64,000 nucleotides of DNA from Lenzites betulinus (lineage: Eukaryota; Basidiomycota; Agaricomycetes; Polyporales; Polyporaceae): positions 558,001 to 622,000 of the forward strand of contig JABYQU010000005.1 in NCBI GenBank assembly GCA_022264855.1. Reading direction: 5' to 3'. Under the pieces are notes generated by a model that was given only the letters and a program-made list of their open reading frames with translations, did not search any database and was not told the origin of the DNA. This document shows positions 1 through 12,032 of this stretch, one piece after another. Made by a program: the position numbers and the translations under genes. Each line of letters opens with the position of its first letter. Position 1 is the stretch's first letter.

Positions 1-97
1 CACAGGACGGCGGTACGATCACCAGCGAATCATTGCCAAGGGTGCGTTTTCATCCAGTCCAGCATACTCAATCAGGCTTATTGCTTTTCTGCATCAG

Positions 98-1629
98 TTG
101 CCTACCGATACGGCTGAAGAATTGTTCTCGAGGTTCTCCACGCTTGAAGGCCCTGCTTCTCTATTCACCATGTCGATTCTGTGGGAGGGCTACCGCGCTT
201 CTTTTGAGGAATTGGGCATCTTTCTCTGTTCCAGCGCTGGCAACGACTGGATTGTTCCAAAACATACGACTGCGACTGCGACTGTATCAAAACCATTTGC
301 GATTTGTTGCCCCTGCCAGCCACCGAATAAGGACGGGACGCCGGACGAGTCTGAGAAACCGAGCTTGCAGGTTGAACCCTACCTTTCGGTCAGTGCGCCT
401 TTGTTTGGGGACATGTGGACATCCGGGTACTAAATCTCTTGGGTAGTACAAGCTGGCTTACGCGCAAGATGCGAAGCAACGAGACCTTGTCGTGAAGCCG
501 ACTGACACGGGATCGATGGAATACCAAACATACGTCCGCTTAGCTGGATGCGATGCGTTATATGACAGTCGCACGTTTGCAGGCGTCCTCCCACCGACAG
601 CAATCATAGACTCTCCATATGGGTTCTCATTTGTTGCCATGCCAAGGTACGCTTATTGCCCTCTATCCTCTGATCACGCATCAGCAGCAATACTTACGAT
701 AAGTAGGTGGTCGCACTGGTTTGCACCCTCCCATCTCGACTCGATCGACCAAGTAATGGAGTTCATACATGGTACCTTGACGGTGAGCATAAGTACACAT
801 ACTGTTGTTGGGGTCCTGCACTCACTGACTTCGGCATATAATAGGGGCTAGCGCACCTCCACCGCCATAGAATTGTCCACAGAGTGCGTGACCGCCGTTA
901 CACTTGCCGCACTATCTAACTATCTAGCAGGATATATCGGAAACCAATATCTTGGTCGATTGGTACTGCAGATACCCTACCTCAGACCAATGTGATCAGC
1001 GTGCGCGCGAGCATCGTCGATCTGCAAATGTTGCCTACGCTCTATTCGACTTCGACCTATCCTTGATTCTCCCGCTAGACACGTCCCTCACTGCGTGCCG
1101 CAGACCTCCCTTGGAATCATTGAGCGGGAGTTATTTGTACAGGCCGTTTGACCTATCACTGGGTGAACGGCATTATAACCCCTTCGCGTTCGATGTCGCA
1201 TGCCTTGGTAATCTCTACTTATGTTGGCTGAATGTAAGTTGTCCACAGACATAAAACTCAAATGCGCTAACTGGCTCTGTACAGGACGCCATATCCGCCG
1301 TGCCCCTGCTTGCGCCCTTGTTCGGAAAGATGACAGCTCATATCGTGAATGATCGTTGGACCGCGGAAGAAGCATTGCTGTTCTTCAACGAGATCCAGGC
1401 AGGCCTTACACCGGAGGTCCTCGACTCCAGCATTCTGCTGAACGGGGACCTTGCTTGTTTAGACAACCCCGAGCTCTACTGGCGCCGACTTAGCCTCGAT
1501 CTCCAAATCAAATGGAAGACCTATCGGCCACCACCTATTACCTGGTGGAGAAAATTGTTACGCAAGGTGAACGCTACTGATACCGGATACTGGATTGTTT
1601 CGCATGTACGCCGCTTGCTAGAAATATAG
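98..1629 (+). CDS. Agaricomycete protein kinase-like protein (5' end open)
   Basis: Kinase-like protein of the type expanded in agaricomycetes. Exons read as 98-388, 447-646, 707-782, 845-883, 931-1233 and 1285-1629, which gives 417 residues in one phase with no stop. The catalytic loop appears only after splicing: exon 4 ends in HRIVHR and exon 5 opens DISETN, giving HRDISETN. The metal-binding motif is degenerate (FDFD instead of DFG). Further family marks are a PPTAIIDSP segment before the MPR hinge, NPFAFDVACLG, and a C-terminal tail after KMT. Introns are 47-62 bp with CTAAC-like branch sites. The 98 position is a splice acceptor, not an ATG, so an upstream exon lies in bases 1-60 or outside the window. 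Substrate unknown; catalysis is uncertain because of the DFG change. It converges with the AVT3 gene. Confidence 0.75.
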
Positions 1630-2491
1630 CTAAACAGTAGCGCCTTTGTTCAGCTTTTCGCGCTGTCCAAATGGTTGACCATACTTCTGAAATTCTCCGC
1701 CCAGGATCTGAGGTCTCTGATCAATATGCTCGGCTGTAAATGCAGCTCTCTCCATCGCTCTCCCACTCTTTTAGTGTCCGATCGAAGTCATTCGCTGTCT
1801 GTTAGTAGCGCAGGTGACTTGATGACTGCTCGTAGGTATATTTGACTCCATGGAACAACATGGTATCCTGATACGGGGTGTCTTCTTTCAGTTTACAGAG
1901 TCCGGCAAGCGGCGTACGAGCACAGAATATTGCAACCCAGATCCATAACCCAGTCCTGAGGCCTGAGGAGGTACCCCGGGCGGTGCGATGAGTAAATATG
2001 TTAGACGGTCTAGACGTCTACACCCCCAGTGCTCTCACAGCACCTGGGTGCACTATCGCTCACTCGTCGCTACACATCCTTCACCCAGCGCCGCGCCTTG
2101 GTATGATACAACAACACGGGATCATCCTGGGGAGGAATACGGCCCACGCAGTGATTCTCGTGTTCGTCCAGCACACATGCAATAACCGAATGTATGTATA
2201 CCGCGCAGGTCCAAAGACTATGGCATTCCAAGAAGTATTGTAGATATATGTCTGTATATATGTATGCGATGACTGCATGGGGCGGGGTCGATGATGATGG
2301 GTGTACAGCATGTGCGGAGGTGCGGGGAATCTGTATGTGCAGATGTGCGAAAGCGGGGGGAATAGATATGGGGTTTAACGGAGCATTATGTATGCGTAGT
2401 TGTATGCGTATCCGGGAAGTCCGACGGGACCGATCTTGACTAGCCGATTAATACGGGATTCAACAAAACATCGTAAGATCGCTCAGGGTGC
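1630..2491. other. Intergenic, convergent 3' ends
   Basis: Lies between the 3' ends of the kinase-like gene and the AVT3 transporter. It holds short TATGTA-rich stretches around 2190-2270 and a G/C-rich run near 2510. I see no coding pattern, RNA gene or repeat. Confidence 0.5.
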
Positions 2492-5341
2492 TTAACCGCA
2501 CTGGCCGGGCGCCGGGGGGCCCGCGGGAGCAGGCTCCGTCATCAACTATATAGACGTCAGTTTTGCGATCATCGTATAATGACCAAAACGACTGACCTTG
2601 ATAGTTTGAGCGGTCGTGTAGACCGCCGCGATCATGCCGAAGACCATGAGCAGGATGTCCGAGATCTTCTCTCTCCGCGTGCGCGCACACGCCTTGTAGT
2701 GCAACATAGCCGGGTACACATAGCACAACGGCACACTGGAGAACAGTCGCTCAGTGCCGCGCTCAACGTCGATAAAAGGGGAGATGGGCGACTTACCAGG
2801 CGAAACTGCCGACGAACGAGACGAACTTGTCTAGGTCAGAGGCACCGAAGTAGCTCAGGCAGGCGCAGAAGCAGACGACGATAAAGCGGAAGAAGTTCTT
2901 CTGCCACTTCACGATGTTGCTCTGCTTGCCGCTGCGCTCGAAGATACCGTTCTCCATGATGCGGACTGCGGGGAACAGCTGCAGGGGGACCGATAGCAGG
3001 ATCGCCAGCGAGTACAGGAATTGCACCTGCGAACAGACTCGCTCGATGAGTGGTCTACAGAAAACAAGTAGAAATACATACAGCTTGGGTGAACTTGCTC
3101 GTGGTGTCCAAATTAACAATGACGACAGTCTTGACGTCCGCACCGAAGGTCAGGTACGACATAGCACCGCCACCGCCAAACAGGACTGTAGGTGCGACGT
3201 TAGAAGAGTACAATCTTTCGAAGCTGGATACTCACCCATGAGGAATATCATGACGCCCGTCAGGACCTTGGGGAACTTACGCGGCTCCTGCATGGCATCC
3301 GTGATAGGAATGACCAAGCCAATGCCCTCGAACGAGAACACCGCAGTTCTGTTCAGACGTCAGCAAGAAAGAACGTTCCTTCCTGTAGTAGGGAAAGGCG
3401 TACCCAATCAACAAGGGCCAGTCCTTCGAGTTGAACAGCTCGACGTGCGCATGTCCGTTCTTCGCCATGATAGCAGCCTCACTTCCGAAGATGTAGATCA
3501 AGCCAGCCAAGATGAATGCGTCCGCGACGAGCGCTGTTGTACTGAGCTTCGCAAGGTTGCGGATGAGCGCAAGGGGCAGGAAGATGACCATCTGCAACAG
3601 AATGAAGTACTGGATACCGAGGAGTTTTGCGCAGTTTGTGATGCCCAGAACGAAAGACTGTAGGTTCTCAGACACGAAGATGATGTATGCCGAGACGAAA
3701 CCGATTTGCGAGACGGCAATGGAAGTGAGGATCGCATAACGCATCCAAGGCCCGTAGAGTGCGCCGCCAATGTCTTCGCGAGGTACATCAGCGAATGTCC
3801 AGATGTCGCAGTGTGCGTTGACACGCACCTCCGAAACTGCCAGGTACGACGAACTTCGTGTTGACGAGCAGAAGGAATGAATGCAGAGAAATCAAGGCAA
3901 TGAAGGTGAGCACGGCGCTCGAGAATAGGATTCCGCCGTTGAAGAATCTAGAGCAAAGTCAATGGCTTGCTGAGGATTGGTTTACATGCTGCTTACGCTT
4001 TGCCGAGGAACAGAATACCGGTGCCAACGAATGCTTTCAACAACTACAACAGCCATCAGAAGAATTCGGTTGTTCCATGCTTGCAAGACATACCATGAGG
4101 ACCGCATCAGTAACGGTAGCGTCTCCGTGAGGCCCAACGCTAGACACTCGTCTGCGCTGCGATTTCGAACGAGTCCTACGGGTTTGTGGGCGCTGGAGTA
4201 AAGGTGATCGCTCTGTGGATTTGTTGAGGTCCAACGATGGTATTGGTTCACCCGTTAATAGAGGCGGAGATTCGCTCGTGCCGTAGTCGACATAGTCGGA
4301 GGATCCTTCTAGATAATCGGGTGTTTGAACGCGAGACTCCTCATCCTCAGCCGATTCGTCTTCCTCTTCAATCTCCTCAAGATCTTCACCAGCCTGACGG
4401 ACGGAGCAGCCAAGTTAGGAACTTCATGTCACAGTGAAAGAGGTCGGAGATACTCACAAAGTGGCCGAACATGTATAGGAATTCGATGAAGTTGCGTACC
4501 ACGGGCCGCTGCGCAGCACGTTCCGGATCGCGGAGCAACACATAGTTGCGGCGGAAGCCACCAGGCTCGTGGAGGTGCTCGAAGGCGGGATGCGGAGGTT
4601 CCGTGTGAGTGGAGCCCGCGAATGAATTCGAACGCGGGCGCGCGGCTTGCCGTCTCTTATCTGCCTGCCACTTGTAGATACTATGACTGAGGAAGTCGTC
4701 AGCGCACGTTCGCACAGCATGTATACATATTCCGCAATGTGCTCCATGCACTGCGCTCTTTGTACTCACGTAACATCGGCACCGGGAGCATCGTATGGGA
4801 CAGGGAACGGCTCGGTATCCTGCCGCAAATGAGATGTGGAGGACCGTTTGGAGACGTTACCCCCGTTTCCGGCATCTGAGCCTGCACTAAAGGAAACGCG
4901 AGCAAGCTGGTCTGGGGTCCCGGGCCTGTTGTTCTGCCGCTCTTCACGCGATACGAGGTGCTTTCTCAGGATCCTCGCCTTATCCTCATCGGTGAGCTCA
5001 TCCAGAAGACTGTCGCCCTGGCCGCTCCCAGGCGTCCCTGAGACGGGACGCCGCGCGATGAAGTCGGCCGCGGTCAGTCGGGGGCTTGAGGAGGAAGCCT
5101 CGCCACCGATGAAGGGCAGATTGGAGGAGCTTCCGGTCAGTCTGGGAGTGCCCCCTGGGGTGCCGCTAACGCGAGGCGGGATGTTCGGTGGAGGTGGAGT
5201 GCCCGCATACTGTGCGCGCAGAACGCGTGGGCTTGGAGAGGCAGATATAGGCGTGCCAAATGCTGGCGGGGTGCTCTCGGGGTTTGCTTGCTGCGTCCGT
5301 CGCGGACTGGGGATATCGTACGGCTTGGAAGGCGAGGACAT
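2492..5341 (-). CDS. AVT3: AVT3/AVT4-type vacuolar amino acid transporter
   Basis: Amino acid/auxin permease family transporter (Aa_trans domain), by family knowledge an exporter of neutral amino acids across the vacuolar membrane. Exon 1 runs from the ATG at 5341 to 4770 and codes a long, Ser/Pro-rich cytosolic N-terminus beginning MSSPSKPYDIPSPRR, followed by an acidic hinge (AGEDLEEIEEEDES). The transporter domain opens with LLKAFVGTGILFLGKA, then hydrophobic segments including QIGFVSAYIIFVSEN, SLAILLSVPLQLFPAVRIME and a RTAVFSFEGIGLVIPI segment, all typical of AVT3/AVT4. The last exon is short: TIK joins LMTEPAPAG and ends at a TAA at 2494-2492. About ten short introns interrupt the domain; one sits between GSFG and DIGGALYG. 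It is divergent from the PRXL2-like gene, with a roughly 950 bp shared upstream region. Confidence 0.88.
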
Positions 5342-6290
5342 CGTGGTCGGAGGACAAGTGCGAGCGATCCGTCGTCCGGCGCTTCAGAGTCACATACGTC
5401 TCTGGGGCATATAGACGCCCAACGACCCCAGGCTTGCCGGCTCTTCCGCACTCCCGATCCGGCGTCGTTCTTCAAGTTCCTCGACCGCAGTAACCCCAAC
5501 TTGTGCAAGTCTGCGTAGGTGCCTCTAACCGCTCTATATATTTGTAGACGATCTAATCCATGTGCCAAGGACTGTGCGAGACGCGTACACCCATTCGTAG
5601 TCGCAGAGCGGTCGCTGCGTTTACGATGTTTGGGAATTACCTAGCATAGGCCTCCGCAGATCTAGCTGTCGGGCAGACTCTAGAAAGGTCCCCAACGAAA
5701 CAACGCTACACCTTGACACGTATTCGCAGATGTTTACGACCGCCCCAACCGTATTTTGGAACCACAGATCCTCCGCGCATAAAATACGGCGTTTATGATC
5801 GCCTTACGAATACGGTCTAATGTCGGGATAAGTCACAATTCCCAGCTCTACACCGAGGTCTGAAGAAGCTAGGTAGGCGGTGTCAGAGACGCACAATTCC
5901 TCTCTCTCAATTTTGGATCTTGAGCGCTGAGCCTCTTACGAGTTTGGGCTCGCAGACACTGACTTCATCTTACGGAAGATTCCCGAGCAGATTGAGTTGG
6001 CAGTAGATCCGCACCGAGGATTGATCGGCCTTTATTGGAAGAGGTCGAGCCCGCAGAAGGTCATGCAAACCACCTGCAGTGTGCGCAGGCGCGGCGCGGA
6101 AGCAGCGTTGTTTGTGCTGGCACTTCCACCGCGCGGTCCACCGTGAAGACGTTTAATAACCCGGCCGCACCGCCCACACGAGCACCCCGCGTTTACATAA
6201 AGGTATGCATGCCCACTCCAATGTTCGCCGCTACTGCTCTCCAGAGCCATTCCATCCCTCGCCGTGCTCGGGAAAACAGCGCTGGCCGCC
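5342..6290. promoter_or_regulatory. Divergent promoter region, AVT3 / PRXL2-like gene
   Basis: About 950 bp between two start codons facing away from each other. A TATA-like ATAAAATA lies near 5778 and pyrimidine tracts precede the plus-strand ATG. No ORF here looks real. Assignment as a shared promoter is inferred from position only. Confidence 0.4.
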
Positions 6291-9200
6291 ATGAACACCG
6301 TCTCCGATGCCCGCTCGGCCTCCAGAATCAAGCGCAAACCGCCCCCCGCCTTCCCCTACTCCCCCAAGTACCCTTCTCCGGACCCTTCTGATCCTTTTGC
6401 GCCGCTCCAGGTCTTACGAGAGCGTGCTCACTCGTCGCAGAAGTATGGCGGCCAGAACTACTCTACGTCCTCTTTGGCTCACACTCCGCCTATGCCCTCG
6501 GATTACGTCCGCCTAAACCAGCACCACGCGCTACCCGACCTGCCCCCTTTGCCCCGTACCGTCGTTCATGCCGCTAAGAGCATTGACGAGATTGACCACC
6601 TGCGCGACGGGTACCACTCGGATATTTCCAGGCCCCCGCGTCCTCCACGTGCCCGCACACGGCCCGCGAGAGACTCCACGTCTTACTTCTCGGATGCGGA
6701 CGTAGCCTCATCCTCGCTTCCCGCTCGAATCCATCAAGGCCAAGGACAGGATTCTCCAGAGAAGCCGGCCGACCGTCAATATAACTCGCGCAGACGCTCC
6801 AAAACGATATCAATCTTCCCTGCCACCCCTGTTCAACCAACTGTTGCCGATCTTGCGTCGCAGCCTGAGGAGACTGCGGCGGTGCACGAGGGTTCTCATC
6901 TTGCGAGCCAGTATGCTTACGACGATCGCCAGTCGCACGGTCATGTCTATGGACATGGCCAACAGCAGGAACGGCACCCTCGCGCTGCATCCACGGTCGA
7001 CTCGCACCACCAGATGTCCTCACTTCACTCGGCGCCAACACCTCCTATGACCCCGGACGACACGATGAGCTCGAGTAGCGGCAGCGCGCACGAACACTCT
7101 CGCTCGCTGTCCCCTGAGGCTGTCTTGCAGCAGCCGTCTCCTCCACCCTCACACTCGAAGCATGCTACATCGGACAGCGAGGTCGGGTACGCCGTCGCCG
7201 ACGTAACAGTCATAACCAGAGGTATGGTGGGACGCGACCTGACGAAGATTCTTACCTCGGACTTCCCTACGCTGCTTGCGGCGAAGACTGAACCGGACTC
7301 ACCCGCACCGCTGCCCGTTCCCCCTCCCCGGCCCCGCCACGGACGGGGAGAATCAGAGCAAGAGCCCGAGGTCGCGAACAGGCGTCGCAGCATCATCAGT
7401 AACAGGAAAGACAGCCTCACCAGGAGGTTCCGGCGATCGTCCCTCTATAACAACCGTGACCGCAAGGTGTCCGACCCCTCTCCTCCCGTCACCATGCGCA
7501 CACGGAGAATACGCGTGCGCGATTCGTTTGAGGGATCATCGCACAACGCAGTCGCGGCGGCACATAGGGATAGCGAGGCGTTCTCAGGCAACTCGCACGA
7601 CGTACCCCAAGTGGTCAGGGCTTCGGGTGCCGACGCGCCGTCGGAGACTAGGAAGAGGGTTAAGATGGCGCACAGGAAGAGTCTGAGCCACGTTAGCCTA
7701 GGGGTTCTACCCCTCCCCAACGTCAACTTCGGGCCTTCTCCTTCTCCGATGGACAACTTGAGCATGGCCAGCACACTCGTGACGTACCCCAACTCAGATG
7801 AAGAAGGAGGGCCTTCTCCGCATCTCCTGCCCCCTCTTCCGACTGTGCCGGCGTATGCCCCTCAGCCTCAACCTCCCTCGGTCCCGCCCCAGCCCCACGT
7901 GGCTGCGCAGCCTCTTGAACCGACGCATCCGCAGAAGAGGGATTCGCCACTCCCGCCAGTACGCAGAGATGCTCGGCTTCCGACACCGCCCAGAGAAGCC
8001 AGAGAAGAAAGGTTTACGCGTGTTACTCGCCCAGCCCCATCTCCGGAGCCTCCGCTCAAGCTGATCCGCGATGACGACTGTTACCCAACAGGTACGGTGG
8101 AGAGCGCGTACACAGGCTCGCTTCCTCCGGAGAGCCTACCGCCCTCCCCCGAGACGGACGTAATCCTGCTACGCCCCTCACACTTCAACGCAGACGAGCA
8201 CGATTATCAGGAGTCCCCGTCACCGCCGCTGTCGTCCAACCCCCTCCTTTCGCGCCCTACATCCGCGTTTTCGCCTATCCCGCCGCCAGTGATTGTGCCG
8301 CTCATCTCCCCATCACCCATCCCGCCACGGTACCCTGCCCCAGTCAGCGTCTTCTCTCCCATCCCTCCGCGATCGGATCCTCCATCGCGCCGCGCGCCAT
8401 CTCCCCCAGCCCCCCTCGACGTCCCTCGCCTGCTGTCACCGCTCAGCCTCGTCGTGCACCCTCGCCAGCGACGCAGCAGCACCGCCCCTCACCCATACCT
8501 GCAACCCGTCGTACGCCTTCCCCGTTACCCCCTACTCGCTATACGCCCACCCCTCCTCCTGCTCCTCGTCGTGTTCCTTCTCCCCTACCATCTCGCGAGG
8601 ACGGTCCACAGACCCCCGCACCACTACCGCTCTCTCCTCCTTCAAAGATTGACCTCGACCTGCCTACACCTCTGCCACAGCCACCACAGCCACCTCTACC
8701 GACTTTCCTTCCACCGGTACAGCCTTCGCGCGCACGGCAGCAGGTGTACTTGGAAGAACTCCCCCGAGGGTTCTCGGCTCCTCGCGTTCCTGAGCCTGCC
8801 CGGCAGCACACCCCGCCTGTTATACAGCCAACCGTGTTCAGCAGCTACGCGTCTGAGGCACCTCGCTCCTACACCCCCGTCCAGGAGCCAACTCGGTCAA
8901 GGACTCCGCACGAGACACGACACGAGCAGAGAGAGCAGCGTCGCTCGGAGGAACGCCAGGAGCGCGCGTACGGACAAGTAGCGCAGGCGGCGCAATCACA
9001 GCCCACACAACAAGTGTCCTCGTCCCTAACGACCCAGGCCAACTCCACCTCCCGCGCAAAGGCCACCAGCCCGCCGCCGCAGGCCCCGGCTCGCCAGTAC
9101 ACTTCCACGCGCCGAGGCGGACAGACGCAGACATACGCCGCCGCGCAGACGCAGCACGCCCACCTTCCCTTCCGCTCCGAGACGCCCCCGCCCTCGCATC

Positions 9201-11297
9201 ACGTGTCCGCGCGCGCGCAATCCCCCGAGCACACCTCCGTGCCTCAGAGCATGCCCCGTTCGCAGATGCCCGCGCACCTTCCGCCGTCCGCACGCGCGCA
9301 ATCGCCCCAGCCGACGGCGATTTCCAGTGCGGCGCGCGCGCAATCCCCGGTCCCCGCGTCTCGCGTTCAGGCTCCGCCCGCCCCTCCGCCTACGACATCT
9401 GTCTCGACCCGCGTTCCTGTCCCCCAGCAGGCTCCCTCTCTTCCGTCCCCGCCTCCGCCCCCGTCGTCCTACACCCACACGCACGCACAGACGCAGACGC
9501 AGCCCCAGGCGCAGATGCACCCGCGCATGACCTCGCAGCCGTCCTCGGTGAGCCACGAGGAGGAGCCCGAGCAGGAGCCCGGCACCGAGGAATACGGACG
9601 CGCGCCGACGAACCAGGACAGTCCCGGGCAGAGCACGGTCGCATCGCCACCGGTGCACCGCCTGTACGCGACCTCGGCCGAGTCGACCCCGCTCCCGCTC
9701 CCGAACACGCCCTCGACGACGTTCTCGCACCCGTACCGCGCGCCCGAGCAGCCGAGCCGGCGCACACATGTCGCGCGCGGCGGCTCCGCGCCGCCGCGCT
9801 CTGTCACGCAGGTGCACAGGCACCCGAGGCGCAGTGCGAAGGAGGAGCCGTCGGTGGTCACTTTTGACGAGCATGCGGGGCTTACGAGGGACCAGATCGC
9901 GCGCGCGGCGGGGCTGACGGTGATTGCGCAGAATGGCCTGCGGGTGCCGTTTGGCGAGCTGTTCAAGGAGCGGAAGACGATCGTGTGCTTCATCCGGCAT
10001 TTCTGGTGCGTACGCTTCAAGTTCGTTTTGGGTGGCGTTCGTGGTGCTAACAGCCTATGCTCGGATAGGTGTGCGATGGATCAGGACTACATGTACTCCA
10101 TCTCGCGGAATGTGGACGTTGAGAATCTCAAGCGTGCGGGGATCGACTTCGTCCTCATCGGCAATGGGTCGCACGGGATGATCAAGTCCTACCGCCGTAC
10201 GTCCTCCCGTCATCCGCCCCGTGCTCAAAGTGGCTAACGTTAATCCAGACATATTCCGCACCCCGATACCCATGTATACTGACCCTACCCTCCGCCTACA
10301 TGCCGCGCTGGGAATGACGCTTCGAACAAGCGATCCAGGGCCAGACAGCGAGAAGGGCAGCTACATCCGGCACGGGCCCATCGGCGGCCTCGCCATGGTC
10401 GTCCGCAACGCGCTGCGCGTCGGGATGCCCGTATGGGAACGCGGCGGGGACGCATCGCAGCTCGGCGGCGAGTTCGTCTTCGGCCCAGGGTAAGCCAACC
10501 TCCCCATCCCATCTTCCCCTCCCCATCCCATCTCCCCCTCCCCGCCACTGAGTACTGAGTACTGACACCCCACCCCTAGCCTCAACTGCCTATACGCGCA
10601 CCGCATGATCACCACGCGCTCGCACGCGTCCATCCTCGACGTCCTCATGGGCGGCGGCTTCCACTTCTCGATCCCGACCGCGCCCGACGGCGCGCCCACG
10701 CTCTCGCCCGACGAGGAGGAGGCGTGGATGGAGGAGCGCCGGCGCAGCCTCGCGCGCATGCGCGCGCGCCGCGAGAAGCGGCGCGAGATCGGGCCCGCGG
10801 CGGGCGGCGGCGGCGGCGCGGACCTGTACGAGCCCGCGCTGGGCTACAGCCACGGGAGCGACTCGGACAGCGGGAGCGTGAGCGCGCAGGGGAGCTGGAC
10901 GTCGAGCGTGGAGAAGCGTGAGCTCGCGGCGCTTGTCGCGCAGCGCGAACGCGAGCGCGAGCGGGATAGGAAGCGCAGGGCGGCGGCGGGGAAGAAGCTT
11001 GCGGACGCGCCTGCGGGGGCGAAGGACCGGTCTGTGCATGGCCAGGCGGGAGGGAAGGGTCTGGGGCTGCACGTCTCGAACCCGGACGACCCGTACGACC
11101 GTCCGGAGCGCGAGCGGCCCCATCGCAAGCATCATGGCTCGATGCGCGTGCATGTCGCGCACCACGAGTCGCCGCCGGAGTGGGAGGGCGGGACGCCGAA
11201 CTTGGCGTATATCAACGAGCTGGGGAGGCGCGAGGACGGGTACGACTCCACCGCGGACGAGGGTCCGCCTGCTACATATTCGTACCGCCGCGACTGA
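6291..11297 (+). CDS. Long disordered protein with C-terminal AhpC/TSA (PRXL2/AAED1-like) domain; apparent frameshift
   Basis: The ATG at 6291 (MNTVSDARSASR) opens more than 1,100 residues rich in Pro, Ser, Arg and Gln, predicted disordered. A thioredoxin-fold AhpC-TSA_2 domain follows (GLTVIAQNGLRVPFGEL, then KTIVCFIRHFW, joined to CAMDQDYMYSI by an intron at 10006-10068), continuing through two further introns to PIGGLAMVVRNALRVG and FVFGPGLNCLYAHR. The tail after the domain is highly charged, with Arg/Glu repeats. In related proteins the active site is usually CxxC; here the second cysteine is Asp (CAMD), so only one redox cysteine remains. The reading frame changes between about 8405 and 8425, in a run of C residues: upstream and downstream frames both read as the same Pro/Ser-rich protein and are off by one base. 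Function unknown; a redox or signalling role is inferred. Confidence 0.7.
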
Positions 11298-12032
11298 TTG
11301 GTCTGTGTTTTACGCCTCCTCTGGGTTGTTCACTCATTATGATTCTGATTTTTACCTCGAATGTTAAGCATGTTCCATATACCTTGTACTTAGTACGCAG
11401 CGGGCGGTGATACGTCATTCTGGGCATTGCCATATCGACTGCGGAGTTTGGGAGGGCCAATCCGGGCCAGGAACAGAAATAGTGTGTCTGCCGACAGCCG
11501 GCCCAGGGCGGGGGTCCTCGATGAGTGCCGGACGGCAGCTCGAGGCCATGGCGGCGCGGCGACGAAAGGCCTAGGGATTGACAGTGAGAGCCAGTGATGG
11601 TGTCGAAGGGGTGCAAGAAATTGAATATGAAGCAAGAGAGCGGACTGCACAGACTCCAGAGCGTCGCAGAGCGGTACAGAAAGCGCTGCGCGGGCGTTGC
11701 ACGCGGCGTAGATAATATAGCGGTGATCCGCGGGGACGCCGAGGCTGAGGGTGAGACTGAGAGGCCCGGGGAAGGGCCCTGCATGCGGAAGGACGCCGCG
11801 CTATGCTCATGCGCTGGCCACCGCCTTGTGCGAGCCTAGAGACGTAAGGCAGACGCGGCGTGGCAGTGGTAACGCACCTTGTCCTCTCGACCCATCCTCC
11901 ACGACGAACGCTCCTCGCCGAGCACGACGAGCACGACCAGAGACGAGCGTCGGTGAGCAGAGCCCGAATTAGCTACAGAGGTGCCGAGCAGCCGAGGACG
12001 AGAGGACCCCGTTCTGGGAATAGTTGAAGCGA
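11298..12032. other. Intergenic / promoter of GH17 gene
   Basis: Spacer between the PRXL2-like stop and the GH17 start. No supported gene. ORFs here overlap on both strands and show no conserved motif. Confidence 0.4.

Noticed and set aside
427..452. A 26 bp intron in the kinase-like gene
   Set aside because: Too short; a 58 bp intron (389-446) with a branch site preserves the frame instead.
8343..8409. An intron to explain the frame change in the PRXL2-like gene
   Set aside because: It does not restore the second frame and lacks a branch site.
8864..9560. CRISPR-like or tandem arrays in the Pro/Gln-rich segment
   Set aside because: Irregular codon-level repeats in a disordered coding region; no regular spacing, and CRISPR is not expected in a fungus.
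9026..10000. 324 aa minus-strand open frame, rich in Arg, opposite the PRXL2-like gene
   Set aside because: Low-complexity mirror of a Pro/Ser/Gln-rich coding strand, with no domain or start context.
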